This document shows positions 14,129 through 28,200 of a stretch of 64,000 nucleotides of DNA, piece by piece. Origin of the DNA: Orobanche coerulescens. Taxonomy: Eukaryota > Streptophyta > Magnoliopsida > Lamiales > Orobanchaceae. Location of the stretch: assembly GCA_033398695.1 (NCBI GenBank), contig CM065812.1, positions 139,878,858-139,942,857 on the forward strand, given 5' to 3'. The stretch's first letter is position 1. Each line of letters starts with the position of its first letter. The notes beneath the pieces are model-generated. The model was not told the origin of the DNA, made no database searches, and saw only the letters and a program-made list of their open reading frames with translations. The translations under genes were made by a program, and so were the position numbers.

Positions 14129-17100
14129 TGTAACACCCCCAAAACCATCCGGGATATTACAGCGTCGTGGGTCCCGCGCCGGAACCCACCAGGCTAAAAA
14201 CCGTTTACAAAACCAATTCAAAAGCGCCAAAAGGCCGATGACGTTAATATTTTAAATACTCAAATATTTTCAAAAGCATAATTTTGAAATACCATCATAA
14301 AATACCATTTGAAAATACAAGGCGAAGTGCCAAAGCTCAACAGTTTAAAATATACGTTAAGCCACAACTTAAACGTACCGATAAAATAATTTGGGAAAAA
14401 GATTTTGACGAAAATAACCCAAGTTCGTAAAATGCCCAAAAGGCCATTTTAAAATACACACACGAGTTGGTAAAAATACCAAAGAGCTATTTTGAAATAT
14501 ACACACGCAAATGGATAAATGCGATTCAAAATACACATTTGCGTGAAATGAATAACCAGAAAAGAAATACTCGATACTCCAAAACATGCCACCACCAGTA
14601 TCACATCGGGAAGCTCATCCCTTCACGACCGCTACTAGCTCGATCTCCAAGTACCTAAAAATAAAGCCCACGACGGGGTCAGCTACAATACTCAATAATG
14701 ATATCGATCACATCATCATAAATAATTACATACCAATGTAAGAATATTGTAAGAATACTACCAAAGTAATCTTACCGTCATACCTTACCAATCCATAACA
14801 ATCCATACTAAATCAATCCTTGACATATTCCACATTTCGTATTCTCAAATGACGAAATGAATTCAACAACAATCATCTCTACTGTATTCCAAAAATACCG
14901 AAAATCCTCAAAACATCATCATAACTCATAAGTGTGGAAATAATCCAATCTGTGCCAAATACTGTCCGTCGGATTACACAATCAAATCTCAACATGTATA
15001 AACCAATAATACACAACATATCTGTAGATCAACTACCACATGATAATGATAACAAATCCTGAAACATCGACATATAGTGTGAATGCTTATACGATCAATA
15101 ACCAGATCTACCGATAAATCAACTGAGAGTATCATCGACATGATAACTCCAATACGACCAATAAAGGATCACGATAACTGAGAATACCATCAACATGATA
15201 ACTCCGACACGATCAACAAAGGATGAACAATAATCGAGAATACCATCAACAAGGTAAACTCCAAATGATCAACAAAAGACCAATAATAACTGAGAATACC
15301 ATCAACAAGGTAAACTCCAAATGATCAACAATAATGGATCTCAAAGAAATAACTCTGACTGTCGAACATATCCCTCGGGCGTATGAACAACCAGTCACAA
15401 ACCGTCGAACATACCCAACCATAAATGGAGGATGAACGACCAAACAATATGGCTCAAAGATGGAAATCATAGTACGCCCAATCCGAATATGTGTCAGTGC
15501 ACATGTCCACCCCGTATACGGAATCCAGGATATACGTGGGACAATGTACCTAATTAGCCTCAACGAACTACGTCTCGTGTGCACAGCCTTTCACGGAAAA
15601 TATTCATGCATGACTATATATGTGCCCGGCTAAAAATCCTACACAATATCCATTCGGAACGCAGATATGACTCCATATATGTCACGATGCAACGACAACG
15701 AAACTCAAAGAAACACATATCCAATAAGGATCAAAAGACTCACCGAAGTGAACAACAATAGTCTGACAATGAAAAGTCGACACGACCAATCAATATTCAA
15801 AACAACAACCCTGGGATCACAAACCCCTAAGGATAATCCATACCATCAACAATCTCAGACAACAGTTCTGGAATCGACATCCATCAACGAACAACCAATA
15901 TGAATCTCAATACACGAAGCCTCAACGTACAACATATACAACAACTAAACATAATAATTATCTCATAACTGAACAATACATAAATTACCTCAAAGCCGGA
16001 GACAACATCCTTTCCACGAACAACATCCCTGAACGAATACACAGTTATACAAATAATCCCGAAATAGGTATAGTCTATTTATACAAACAAACCACCATCC
16101 TGACATCAATATCGACACGATAACTATCCTCGTTATCCGATATTCTATATCCTTGACCAAAGATAACTCACGTCTTCCTTGAACACAATTAAATCATATA
16201 CCTTATGATTTAATACAAACCAGAGCACGATATATAACTCATTAACCAACCATTTACCTTTCTAACAACATTGCTATATGAATTATAAATGAAATGAAAA
16301 CGAAACCATTTATCAAATATTATAAGCTGAACAAGTATAAACTTGCCTCGATACCGATACCACGAAGCCGTTACCAAAAATCCATTGCCTTTGTCTACGA
16401 GCTCCTCAGCCCCGACCAAAAGCAATCTACGAACTCTTCGACCTCAACCGCAACACAACGGTCATAATCCACGATCAAAACATCACAACCTATTGCAATA
16501 ATCAATTAACAACAATCCGATAACAATCAATAACCGACATAGCCAACCAAGCAACTCAACGGATCAACAATACCCCGATCATAAACAAAACCGAACAATA
16601 CAACTCAAACAAATACGAACTCATCACGATACAAGTCGTAACTCGATGATCACAAATAACAATCAATAACCGATCAACAAGCACAACGGTTCTACAATAT
16701 CCCGATTAAACACAAATCCAAACAACCAAATCAATCGATCACGAATTCAAAACCACAATACGATTCCACAATCCGAATATCATATCCATAATCTATTTAA
16801 ACCAACAAGGGTCTAACATTACCGATTCCAAATTCAATCTTAAAAACAATTACAAGTTTCCTTCTTGTATAATCATAATAACATCCAATTACCGATTATC
16901 ATCATCAATCCGGACAATCCAATTAATTCAACAATATAGATAACCATATTTCAAAGGTTTCAAATAATTCCATTATCCGAATTGAACACTTATTCAATAA
17001 GTATGAATTTCCAAATTCAAACATGAATAATAATTCTCATCAAACTCGAAATCATATTCGTATTCCTATACGAATATTGTACCAAGATACATAATTTAGT

Positions 17101-18963
17101 TCTAAATGTGAATATTCCATATTCATATCTAAAACACCAATACTTTGAAACGAATTCATCAAATTAATGATCAATTCATCTCGACATTAAGGATTTTATA
17201 ACATATTCGATTCCAACTTCAACTCCAAATACGAAGACAAAACTCCTTCTTGTTCATACTTGTAAATTCGTAGAAAACAATTTATCGATTATTATCGTGA
17301 ATAATCACATTCCAAATTATCCGAAATCCTTCCAAAATCATAACATGTAACTCAAGAGTTCTTCAAGAACACGAATTATCCAAATTCACGTTCATAATCC
17401 ATAAAACAACATAACACGATGTTTTCTAACATCTAAACAACCCTTAATCATAATTCAAGGTGTATATAATCATGTTCTTCAACATATAGTTCTCATAACA
17501 TCATGAATCGCAACAAACCACCAAGAACATCGAGAATACCACGATTCCATAATCATAACGACATAATCAAGGCATTTGATCACCAATTCATTATCTTCCT
17601 TTAACAAAATTCCCATAATTACCAAGAATCATCACAACAATATCATTTCAACCATCATTCATACGAAAACGTGTAGAATTTTCCAACTTCTACTCATTGA
17701 GACATTTCATCGAACACTTTGAAGGCATAGTCCAATTCAATCGATTATTCAAAGAAATACTCGAATTCGTTCCACAAAACTTCAAGAGCAACGAATAATC
17801 TCAAGAATACAACAAGATTTCATCAATAATCTGAGTTAAAACGAATCAAATCGGCCAAAACATCAAGAAACTCCAAAAATATCCAAAACCAAGTGTTTAG
17901 GTGTTCTTACCTTCGATTCGGGTGGAAGATGATGTTAATCCATGATTCCAACTTCCAAAACATGTTGTTATAAGTTGCTCTTACTCAAATCCATCAATTC
18001 TTGCTGAAGGAATCGCGAAGAAACGAAGAAAAACGAAAAAATGAGCAGGTGACTCGGTCCAGGCCTTATATAGGCGAGACTGCCGCACGTTACGCACGTA
18101 ATCGGCGGGTCCTTACGCACGTAGCCGGCGGCCTACCCCTCGCCCGATTACGCCGGAACCCTTACGTACGTAACCGGCAGCTGGCTTACGTACGTAACTG
18201 GCCCTTACGGCCGTAACCGGACAGAGCCTTACGTACGTTATCGGCCAATTCTAGCCATCCCTGCGAGTCATCGCCGACCGTGATCGGCCATCTATGTGAA
18301 TCACTGCCGACCATGCTCGGCCATCCCAACGAGTCACGTCCGGCCATGCTCGGCCATCCAGGTCATCTCGGCCACGACTCGGTCAGCCGCCCCGTAACGT
18401 ACGTAACACTTAATCTGTTGCGTACGTAATACGTACGTTGACTTGCTACAGTATAATACTCGTATTACGTATGTAATACACCCTGTATAACGTACGTAAC
18501 TCCATCCGTTGACTCACCTGTCCACATCTGCGCCGAAAGCTGCCGACCACGGGCCCCACTGTCCGATTCCTCTTGTTACGTACGTTATGTACACTATATA
18601 ACGTACGTAAGCTAACACATTTTACGTACGTAAGCTCCAAGGCTTAACGTACGTAATGGCTTTTATACTTAGCCAAAATCCAATCGTTCCTCACCGACGT
18701 CTCGACGTACAAAATACAATCATACGGCATACCGAATACACATACTGAATCCAAAATATTCTCACACGGTATACCCGATATCCAAATCAGTTCAACTCGA
18801 TACAACATATCTGAATATATCTGTCAATCAAAAACGATAATCACACCAGTATAACTGTCTCGGTTCTCAATTTATTTTATCCACACTGTATAGATACCAA
18901 ACTATACAGTATATCTCAGATAAAATAACGCGAAAAATTTATACTGAAAATTCGGGTATTACA
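14129..18963 (-). repeat. Array LTR copy 4 (4835 bp)
   Basis: Full-length LTR. It has private small indels in the promoter-proximal part (18070-18170) and near 18680-18790, where several CTGA become CCGA and single bases are missing from A runs. Minisatellite at 15121-15340, TATA box at 18064-18072. Confidence 0.86.
18064..18660 (-). promoter_or_regulatory. U3 promoter cluster, LTR copy 4
   Basis: TATA box at 18064-18072. The TATA-proximal sites are altered (TTACGCACGTA twice) and small deletions shorten the spacing; the distal sites remain. Confidence 0.55.
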
Positions 18964-19350
18964 TACTACCCCCCTTAAAATAAGTTTCGTCCTCGAAACT
19001 TGCGACCTGTCACCAACAACAGATAAATCCAAAACTTCCAACTCATCATGAAAACAATCAAGCGTCGCCACAAGCGAAATAACCAAACCAATATACTTAC
19101 AGGCGCGTGAAGCCGATGATCTCCCGTGATACTAGCACACGACTCCCACCCGAAGTCTCAACACAATCAAAACACACGAATATCACAAATAGCAGTTTGA
19201 AAAGATCTCAAAAATTTTGGAAACTCCAAAAATCGATTTGACTCAAAAGTCAGAAAACTCATTTTCAAAAATCACGCTACTCCCGTACCGATAAAGCCAC
19301 ATAACACACATGCCTGGGTTTCACAAAACCCAAGCTCTGATACCATCTTC
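18964..19350 (-). mobile_element. Array interior 4 (387 bp)
   Basis: Fourth interior, identical in length to the other three, with PBS TGGTATCAGAGC on minus near 19336-19347 and purine tract next to 18964. Confidence 0.86.
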
Positions 19351-22300
19351 TGTAACACCTCCAAAACCATCCGGGATATTACAGCACCGTGGGTCCCGCG
19401 CCGGAACCCACCAGGCTAAAAACCATTTACAAAACCAATTCAAAAGCGCCAAAAGGCCGATGATGGTAATATTTTAAATACTCAAATATTTTCAAAAGCA
19501 TAATTTTGAAATACCGTCATAAAATATCATTTGAAAATACAAGGCGAAGTGCCAAAACTCAACAGTTTAAAATATACGTTAAGCCACAACTTAAACGTAC
19601 CGATAAAGTAATTTGGGAAAAAGAGTTTGACGAAAATAACCCAAGTTCGTAAAATGCCCAAAAGGCCATTTTAAAATACACACACGAGTTGGTAAAAATA
19701 CCAAAGAGCTATTTTGAAATATACACACGCAGCGGATAAATGCAGTTCAAAATACACATTTGCAGCGGAAATGAATAACCAGAAAAGAAATACTCGATAC
19801 TCCAAAACATGCCACCACCAGTATCACATCGGGAAGCTCATACTTTCACGACCGCTACTAGCTCGATCTCCAAGTACCTAAAAATAAAGCCCACGACGGG
19901 GTCAGCCACAATACTCAATAATGATATCGATCACATCATCATAAATAATTACATACCAATGTAATAATATTGTAAGAATACTACCAAAGTAATCTTACCG
20001 TCATACCTTACCAATCCATAACAATCCATACTAAATCAATCCTTGACATATTCCACATTTCGTATTCTCAAATGACGAAATGAATTCAACAACAATCATC
20101 TCTCTCGTATTCCAAAATACCGACAATCCTCAAAACATCATCATAACTCATAAGTGAGGAAATAATCCAATCTGTGCCAAATCCTGTCCGTCGGATTACA
20201 CAATCAAATCTCAACATGTATAAATCAATAATACACAACATATCTGTAGATCAACTACCACATGATAATGATAACAAATCCTGAAACATCGACATATAGT
20301 TCGAATGCTTATACGATCAATAACCAGATCAACCGATAAATCAACTGAGAATATCATCGACATGATAACTCCAGTACGACCAATAAAGGATCACGATAAC
20401 TGAGAATACCATCAACATGATAACTCCGACACGATCAACAAAGGATCAACAATAATCGAGAATACCATCAACAAGGTAAACTCCAAATGATCAACAAAAG
20501 ACCAATAATAACTGAGAATACCATCAACAAGGTAAACTCCAAATGATCAACAATAATGGATCTCAAAGAAATAACTCTGACTGTCGAACATACCCCTCGG
20601 GCGTATGAACAACCAGTCACAAACCGTCGAACATACCCAACCATAAATGGAGGATGAACGACCAAACAATATGGCTCAAAGATGGAAATCATAGTACGCC
20701 CAATCCGAATATGTGTCAGTGCACATATCCACTCCGTATACGGAATCCAGGATATACGTGGGACAATGTACCTAATTAGTCTCAACGAACTACGTCTCAT
20801 GTGCACAGCCTTTCACAGAAAATATTCACGCATGACTATATATGTGCCCGGCTAAAAATCCTACACAATATCCAATCGGAACGCATATATGACTCCAGAG
20901 ATGTCACGATGCAACATGACAACGAAACTCAAAGAAACACATATGCAATAAGGATCAAAAGACTCACCAAAGTGAACAACAATAGTCTGACAATGAAAAG
21001 TCGACACGACCAATCAATATTCAAAACAACAACCCTGGGATCACAAACCCCAAAGGATAATCCATACCATCAACAATCTCAGACAACAGTTCTGGAATCG
21101 ACATCCATTAACGAACAACCAATATGAATCTCAATACACGAAGCCTCCACGTACAACATATACAACAACTAAACATAATAATTATCTCATAACTGAACAA
21201 TACATAAATTACCTCAAAGCCGGAGACAACATCCTTTCCACGAACAACATCCCTGAACAAATACACAGTTATACAAATAATCCCGAAATAGGTATAGTCC
21301 ATTTATACCAACAAACCACCATCCTGACATCAATATCGACACGATAACTATCCTCGATATCCGATATTCTATATCCTTGACCAAAGATAACTCACGTCTT
21401 CCTTGAACACAATTAAATCATATACCTTATGATTTAATACAAACCAGAGCACGATATACAACTCATTAACCAACAATTTACCTTTCTAACAACATTGCTA
21501 TATGAATTATAAATGAAATGAAAACGAAACCATTTATCAAATATTATAAGCTGAACAAGTATAAACTTGCCTCGATACCGATACCACGAAGCCGTTACCA
21601 AAAATCCATTGCCTTTGTCTACGAGCTCCTCAGCCCCGACCAAAAGCAATCTACGAACTCTTCGACCTCAACCGCAACACAACGGTCATAATCCACAATC
21701 AAAACATCACAACCTATTGCAATAATCAATTGATAACAATCCGATAACAATCAATAACCGACATAGCCAACCAAGCAACTCAACGGCTCAACAATACCCC
21801 GATCATAAACAAAACCGAACAATACAACTCAAACAAATACGAACTCATATCCACGATACAAGTCGTAACTCGATGATCACAAATAACAATCAATAACCGA
21901 TCAACAAGCACAACGGTTCTACAATATCCCGATTAAACACAAATCCGAACAACCAAATCAATCGATCACGAATTCAAAACCACAATACGATTCCACAATC
22001 CGAATATCATATCCATAATCTATTTAAACCAACAAGGGTCTAACATTACCGATTCCAAATTCAATCTTAAAAACAATTACAAGTTTCCTTCTTGTATAAT
22101 CATAATAACATCCAATTACCGATTATCATCATCAATCCGGACAATCCAATTAATTCAACAATATAGATAACCATATTCCAAAGGTTTCAAATAATTCCAT
22201 TGTCCGAATTGAACATTTATTCAATAAGTATGAATTTCCAAATTCAAACATGAATAATAATTCTCATCAAACTCGAAATCATATTCGTATTCCTATACGA

Positions 22301-24199
22301 ATATTGTACCAAGATACATAATTTAGTTCTAAATGTGAATATTCCATATTCATATCCAAAACACCAACACTTTAAAACGTATTCATCAAATCAATGATCA
22401 ATTCATCTCGACATTAAGGATTTTATAACATATTCGATTCCAACTTCAACTCCAAATACGAAGACAAAACTCCTTCTTGTTATACTTGTAAATTCGTAGA
22501 AAACAATTTATCGATTATTATCGTGAAAAATCACATTCCAAATTATACGAAATCCTTCCAAAATCATAGCATGTAACTCAAGAGTTCTTCAAGAACACGA
22601 ATTATCCAAATTCACGTTCATAATCCATAAAACAACATAACCTGATGTTTTCTAACATCTAAACAACCCTTAATCATAATTCAAGGTGTATATACTCATG
22701 TTCTTCAACATATACTTCTCATAACATCATGAATCGCAACAAACCACCAAGAACATCGAGAATACCACGATTCCATAATCATAACGACATAATCAAGGCA
22801 TTTGATCACCAATTCATTATCTTCCTTTAACAAAATTCCCATAATTACCAAGAATCATCACAACAATATCATTTCAACCATCATTCATACGAAAACGTGT
22901 AGAATTTTCCAAGTTCTACTCATTGAGACATTTCATCGAACACTTTGGAGGCATAGTCCAATTCAATCGATTATTCAAAGAAATACTCGAATTCGTTCCA
23001 CAAAACTTCAAGAGCAACGAATAATCTCAAGAATACAAAAAGATTCCATCAATAATCTGAGTTAAAACGAATCAAATCAGCCAAAACATCAAGAAACTCC
23101 AAAAATATCCAAAACCAAGTGTTTAGGTGTTCTTACCTTCGATCCGGGTGGAAGATGATGTTAATCCATGATTCCAACTTCCAAAACATGTTGTTATAAG
23201 TTGCTCTTACTCAAATCCATCAATTCTTGCTGAAGGAATCGCGAAGAAACGAAGAAAAACGAAAAAATGAGCAGGTGACTCGGTCCAGGCCTTATATAGG
23301 CCGAGACCTGCCGGCACGTTACGTACGTAATCGGCGGGTCCTTACGTACGTAGCCGGCCGCGGCCTACCCTACTGCCCAGTTCTGTCGGAACCCTTACGT
23401 ATGTAACCGGCAGCTGGCTTACGTACGTAACTGGCCCTTACGGCCGTAACCGGCCAGAGCCTTACGTACGTTATCGGCCAATTCTAGCCATCCCTGCGAG
23501 TCATCGCCGACCGTGATCGGCCATCCATGCGAATCACTGCCGACCATGCTCGGCCATCCCAACGAGTCACGTCCGGCCATGCTCGGCCATCCAGGTCATC
23601 TCGGCCACGACTCGGTCAGCCGCCCCGTAACGTACGTAACACTTAATCCATTGCGTACGTAATACGTACGTTGACTTGCTACAGTATAATACTCGTATTA
23701 CGTACGTAATACAACCTCTATAACGTACATAACTCCATCCGTTGACTCACCTGTCCACATCTGCGCCGAAAGCTGCCGACCACGGGCCCCACTGTCCGAT
23801 TCCTCTTGTTACGTACGTTATGTACACTATATAACGTACGTAAGCTAACACATTTTACGTACGTAAGCTCCAAGGCTTAACGTACGTAATGGCTTTTATA
23901 CTTAGCCAAAAATCCAACTGTTCCTGACTGACCTCTCGACGTACAAAATACAATCATACGGCATACTGAATACACATACTGAATCCAAAAATATTCTCAC
24001 ACGGTATACCTGATATCCAAATCAGTTCAACCTGATACAACATATCCTGAATATATCTGTCAATCAAAAACGATAATCACACCAGTATAACTGTCTCGGT
24101 TCTCAATTTATTTTAGCCACACTGTACAGATACCAAACTATACAGTATATCTCAGATAAAATAACGCGAAAAATTTATACTGAAAATTCGGGTATTACA
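19351..24199 (-). repeat. Array LTR copy 5 (terminal, 4849 bp)
   Basis: Last LTR of the array. Unlike the others it is not followed by the purine tract. After ATTACA at 24199 the sequence switches to unrelated flanking DNA (AAAGTGATCC). In element orientation this is the outermost 5' LTR. Minisatellite at 20343-20562, TATA box at 23290-23298. Confidence 0.87.
23290..23892 (-). promoter_or_regulatory. U3 promoter cluster, LTR copy 5
   Basis: TATA box at 23290-23298 and a nearly intact TACGTACGTA cluster to 23892. In element orientation this is the outermost LTR, so its promoter would read through the whole array. Confidence 0.55.
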
Positions 24200-24389
24200 A
24201 AAGTGATCCTTCCAACGGATCAAGACTTCAAAGTTGTGGGTGCCCGTGACCTTGAGAATGAACAATTCTTCTTCCTTCTAGTCAGACCAATTGTACAGGG
24301 TGTCGTACTGGGCGACCCTGTATGACTTCCATATCTTATAGCGTTCATATACTTCCTCTATTTGGACATGAAGAAGAGTATTGTTTATT
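24200..24389. other. Flank of the array, nothing recognised
   Basis: Unique sequence between the array edge and the decayed transposon remnant. No open frame or repeat that I can name. Its first five bases (AAAGT) are the candidate target duplication of the array. Confidence 0.4.
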
Positions 24390-25270
24390 ATTTATGATGG
24401 GGAGGGACTCCGTACAGTAGTTTGGTTTACTGTTCGGATTGGATCCTCAACAGGTATGGGAGCCTGTTTCGGAGAGGGATCCCGGACATGGGATGGTACC
24501 CTATGGGGAGAGGGATCATGTACAGGTATGGGTACCCTATCAGGAGTTGCGGGTTTCGGCTCCAAGGGGGTAGCCGATTCACCAGAACCCTCCAGCTTGG
24601 CAAACAGTTGTTCTTCTGTCATAGCCTCCATAGGCTCGGGATCTGCTGTCTGTGCGGCAATTATTTCTTACATAGGGGTTGCGCCCTGTGGGATAGGATC
24701 AACGACAAGAACAGAAGTAGCTTCCACAGTGGCCGATGCAGGTACTGTAGGCACAGTCTTCGAAGACCTTTTGGCCTTCATTTTCTTTTCCTCGACAGCA
24801 TGGGGTTATCGGCTGTCAGGGACACTCCTCTTCTTTAACTTCTCCTGGATCGCGATTCACTCAGTGACATATCTTCGGTTACTTGAGATAGGCATGAATT
24901 TCAGGTTCGGCCTTTTTGCAATCAAAGGCCATTTCTTGAATACAATGGAAGTCATCCCTCCAATGAACTTCCCGGGCCAATCTTCTTGGCATGCTTAGAT
25001 TGTTTGACTCCGCAATTGGTAAGGATATAGTTGACAATGAGGCCGAAGAGATTACTTTGCAGACTTAGGTTTGGCAGCCTCCACCTGTATCCTTTTCAAT
25101 AGAATCTGGCACCAATTGACCTTTTCTCCTAACATGATGGCTACCATCATCCAGAAGCGAAGGTTCATGCACATTTCGAATGCTCCTATCTGGTTCTCAA
25201 TAACCCGGCAACAGAAGTCATGCAAGTATACAGAGGGCAGACATAAATCTTTTTTGTGGCATGAAAGATG
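24390..25270 (-). pseudogene. Decayed plant retrotransposon protein remnant
   Basis: On the minus strand a frame with stops reads, in order, around 25200-25080 a stretch with ENQIGAFEMCMNLRFWMM, then GEKVNWCQILLKRI, then at about 24970-24850 GMTSIVFKKWPLIAK and RPNLKFMPISSNRRY, and finally a proline-rich tail with four repeats of the form PxPVxDPSP (24390-24630). The order and motifs resemble the putative plant transposon protein domain found in plant retroelement ORFs. At least three in-frame stops and a frame change make it a relic. It follows the copia gag relic on the same strand and may be part of the same element. The long plus-strand frame at 24381-24998 is its shadow. Confidence 0.5.
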
Positions 25271-27060
25271 AACGTTCTGTGCATCCTCATCCCCAGTGAA
25301 TAGACTCCACTAGGCAGTCAGTAATTCCTCCGACCTGAAGGTCTCCATTTCTTCCATCTTCAGGCCATTCAGGTACGGGAATGGATTCCACACCCCTGAC
25401 AAATACCGTACTAGTTTTTACCTTATTGGTGAATGAGTTATATCCTAAGCCACTTTTTTCACGAGAATGTTGCCCAGTGCTTAGAATTTTTCCATCCGTT
25501 TAGATGATTTCTTGAATGATTTCAGGATGGTCTCTAATTCTCCTTCTTATTTCTCGAGAGTTTTTACTTTGGCTTCAAGTAAAGCAAAATTGTTTGTCTT
25601 GCTCTCATTATGAGACTTAGCCTTATTTAGATAGTGGGCAAGTTGATGTTTTCTTTCCATGAGTCCAAATGTGACCTTACTATTTTCGCAATCAATAGAC
25701 ATGTTTTCGTAATTATTTTTCAGCAAGTCATTTTCATCTTTCAGCTCTAAGTTTGAAATTTGGAGTTATACGTTTTCTCGTTTTAAATTCTCATGGGCCT
25801 TTTGAATGATTTTGAATTCATTCATCATGTTTTCAAAAGTATGCGATGCGTTTGCGGGAGTAATTGAATTTGAGATTACTTCGTCATCGCTATCCTCATC
25901 GTCCTGTATTTCTTTGCCATAAAGCACATATATACTTTACCTTTGATCTCATCATCGGACGAGTCACTGTCAGTGATAGCCTGATGGCACTCCTCGGTTT
26001 TGCTAGACGCAAGGGACGCTTCTGATTCACCAGTCAAGGCCTTGAGCTTGTTTTTCCATACATGTCTTCTCTCATCCTTTTCTTGTTGCTCAGCTTCTAG
26101 CAACTTTTGGACTTTCAGATGTAGACACTTATTTGCATAATGTCAAGGTTTCCTACAGTTATATCATAAGTTAGAATCACCGGATTAGGGAGTTTTTGAG
26201 CTTACCTTGTGAAACGGATTGGGCCTGTATGGAGTCTTTCCAGACTGTTTGGTGAACTTTTTGAATTTATGCTTGAGCAGGGCCATTTCATCTTGTGACA
26301 GGATATCTTCATCGCTGTCAGCAGTCTTGTGTGAGGATTTGGATGTGCTGGGTGCAGAGATGTGTCTCCTGTTAGATATAGCGGCCACCGCTGTAGTCTT
26401 GGCAGGTGACTCTTCGGCCCTTCCTCTCCTGTCAATATCATACTCAAAAGCTTTGAAGTCAGAGAAGAGGTCAAAAGTAGAAATATCGTTAAGATTACAG
26501 GATAACGCATAGTTGTAGTCTTGATGTCCCATCGGGCAGGGAGTGATCTAAAGCTTTTTAATTTTTTCTCCTTTAGGGTATACACTTTACCCAATGCTTC
26601 AAGTTCACTGACAATGCCAGTGAATCTGAGGTCAATCTCCTCAAGCGTTTTGGAAGAATTCATTTCAAAAGATTCAAATTGCTAAGTAAGTTTGGAAATT
26701 TTGTTTCTTTCGAGAGCTCAGTACCATCGCAAATCAGCTTGAGTTTCTCCCAGATTTCCTTAGCATTCTTACAGCTCTTTACTTTTGAGAATATGCCTTT
26801 GTCGAGAGTGACAAACAACCAATTCTTAGGTACATTATCGAGATTTGCACGCTTGCAATTGTCAGCTGTCCATTGCTCGCGCTCCTTCTCGAGCATTTCA
26901 GCGTAAGGTTATCCTTCTATCCTTACAGTAGAATTAACCTTCATTATCTTTATTGGGCCTTCTTGGATGACGAATATCAGCTCCTCGTGCATGGCTGCAA
27001 GATGAGCCTCCATCCTAATTCTCCAGTCATCAAACTCGTTAATAGAGAACATATGAACCT
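25271..27060 (-). pseudogene. Ty1/copia gag relic (minus)
   Basis: The minus strand reads from about 27050: a start region with FDDWRIRMEAHLAAMHEE, then NWLFVTLDKGIFSKVKSC and AKEIWEKLKLICDGTE (26900-26700), then EEIDLRFTGIVSELEALGK and LRSLPARWDIK-like sequence (26650-26520), the classic UBN2-type copia gag order. A degenerate zinc knuckle (YNCRKPxHYANKC) lies near 26110-26170, an acidic SDSSDDE block near 25950, and a coiled-coil tail (25870-25500) ends in EKSGLGYNSFTNK near 25450-25420. Many stops and frame changes show it is dead. Protease, integrase and RT are not found downstream. It hosts the older gypsy insertion at 27152. Confidence 0.72.
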
Positions 27061-28200
27061 TGTTTATTTATCAACATACTTCTTGTAACACAGATCGAAG
27101 CTTCATCTTCAATGCTATTCTTCCCACACAGGTCGGAATACGCAAGGATCCTGTGGCGCCCCGGGCCCGCGCACCGACCTACGATGCAATTTAAACCACT
27201 AACCACGAATTACCACAATTTAAATTACCTGAAATAAAAAATTTCGCACATTCTATTATGACTAAATGGAAATATCACTTCAAAATAAAAATATCAGAGT
27301 CTCACTCGCAGTGGAAACATATAAAATTGACACAACCCCACTCAATAATAAAATACATATTTCCAAAAATTCGTAACAGCCACACTCACTATTAATTTCA
27401 CAACATCTACAACCATATATTACACACTTTGAGTACATCACAATATTTGAGACATCCCGCGAACCGCTAATTGACATCACGAGACAGACCGGGCAGTAGC
27501 GACAAACCAAAACACCTACAAAACTGTGGGGGTGAGCCAACACTGCTCACAACTAGAAACACAAATAGATGTAATTTATACAACTTTAGCATAACAATAC
27601 AAACATTCACCAAATCTGCATATCACAATTCACATATTCACAATCGTCATTATTGTATGTGCAATGCAATGCAATTCCAATGCATGCAATGACTGACGCA
27701 CACGGGCTTTTTCGCTCGGCTCTTTTGGCCAACCCAAGTCCCTTACATGGATTTTTCACTTTTCACTTCGCAATGCATGTTTATGACATATTATTTCATG
27801 TCAATGCGCAATGATATTGAGTATTCGCAAATTCATTTTTCAGCTAATCACACATGTCACAAATATCGCACTCATACACTTCAAAGTGTAAAAACTACCC
27901 AATTTGAATTTCTAATAAATTCCCCACCTGAATTATTTATGAAAATAAACAATTTCCGCTAATTTTGATCGCGTGGCGGTTTCAGTCCACTTTTATTTTC
28001 CTTGTAACCTGAAATCTCAATAGATTAATATTCTGAACAATTTACACTTTAATATGCAAATATATCAATATATAAGTATTTAAACATACACAAGGAACAC
28101 ACACACCTGTTATACAAATAAGCCTACACACGGCACACAAGCACAACACACACACACACACGACACACAAGCACATCACACACACGACACACAAGCACAA

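Larger units (their letters stand above)
1..24199 (-). mobile_element. Tandem array of coding-free LTR retrotransposon units
   Basis: Five LTR copies alternate with four 387-bp interiors in one orientation, giving a unit of about 5.2 kb (same-site spacings 5217, 5229, 4964 and 5222). Read on the minus strand, each LTR starts TGTAATACCCG and ends TGTTACA. It is followed by a PBS (TGGTATCAGAGC) and the interior, which closes with a purine tract (TTTTAAGGGGGGTAGTA) directly before the next LTR. The interior has room for no gag or pol, so the element is non-autonomous, like a LARD or TRIM but with LTRs about 12 times longer than the interior. The array continues left of the window. Its right edge is sharp at 24199, next to AAAGT, which would be the target duplication if the left flank matches. 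Copies are very similar but carry private substitutions and indels, so they are not a simple assembly echo. Confidence 0.88.

Noticed and set aside
1..24199. Array as rDNA spacer or centromeric satellite
   Set aside because: The unit has TG...CA termini, a PBS and a PPT at the right places and a 5-base-style right flank, and it contains no rRNA sequence.
24381..24998. 205-codon plus-strand ORF
   Set aside because: The minus strand carries the meaningful reading (KFMPISSNRRY, GMTSIVFKKWP and a Pro-rich tail); the plus frame is its shadow.
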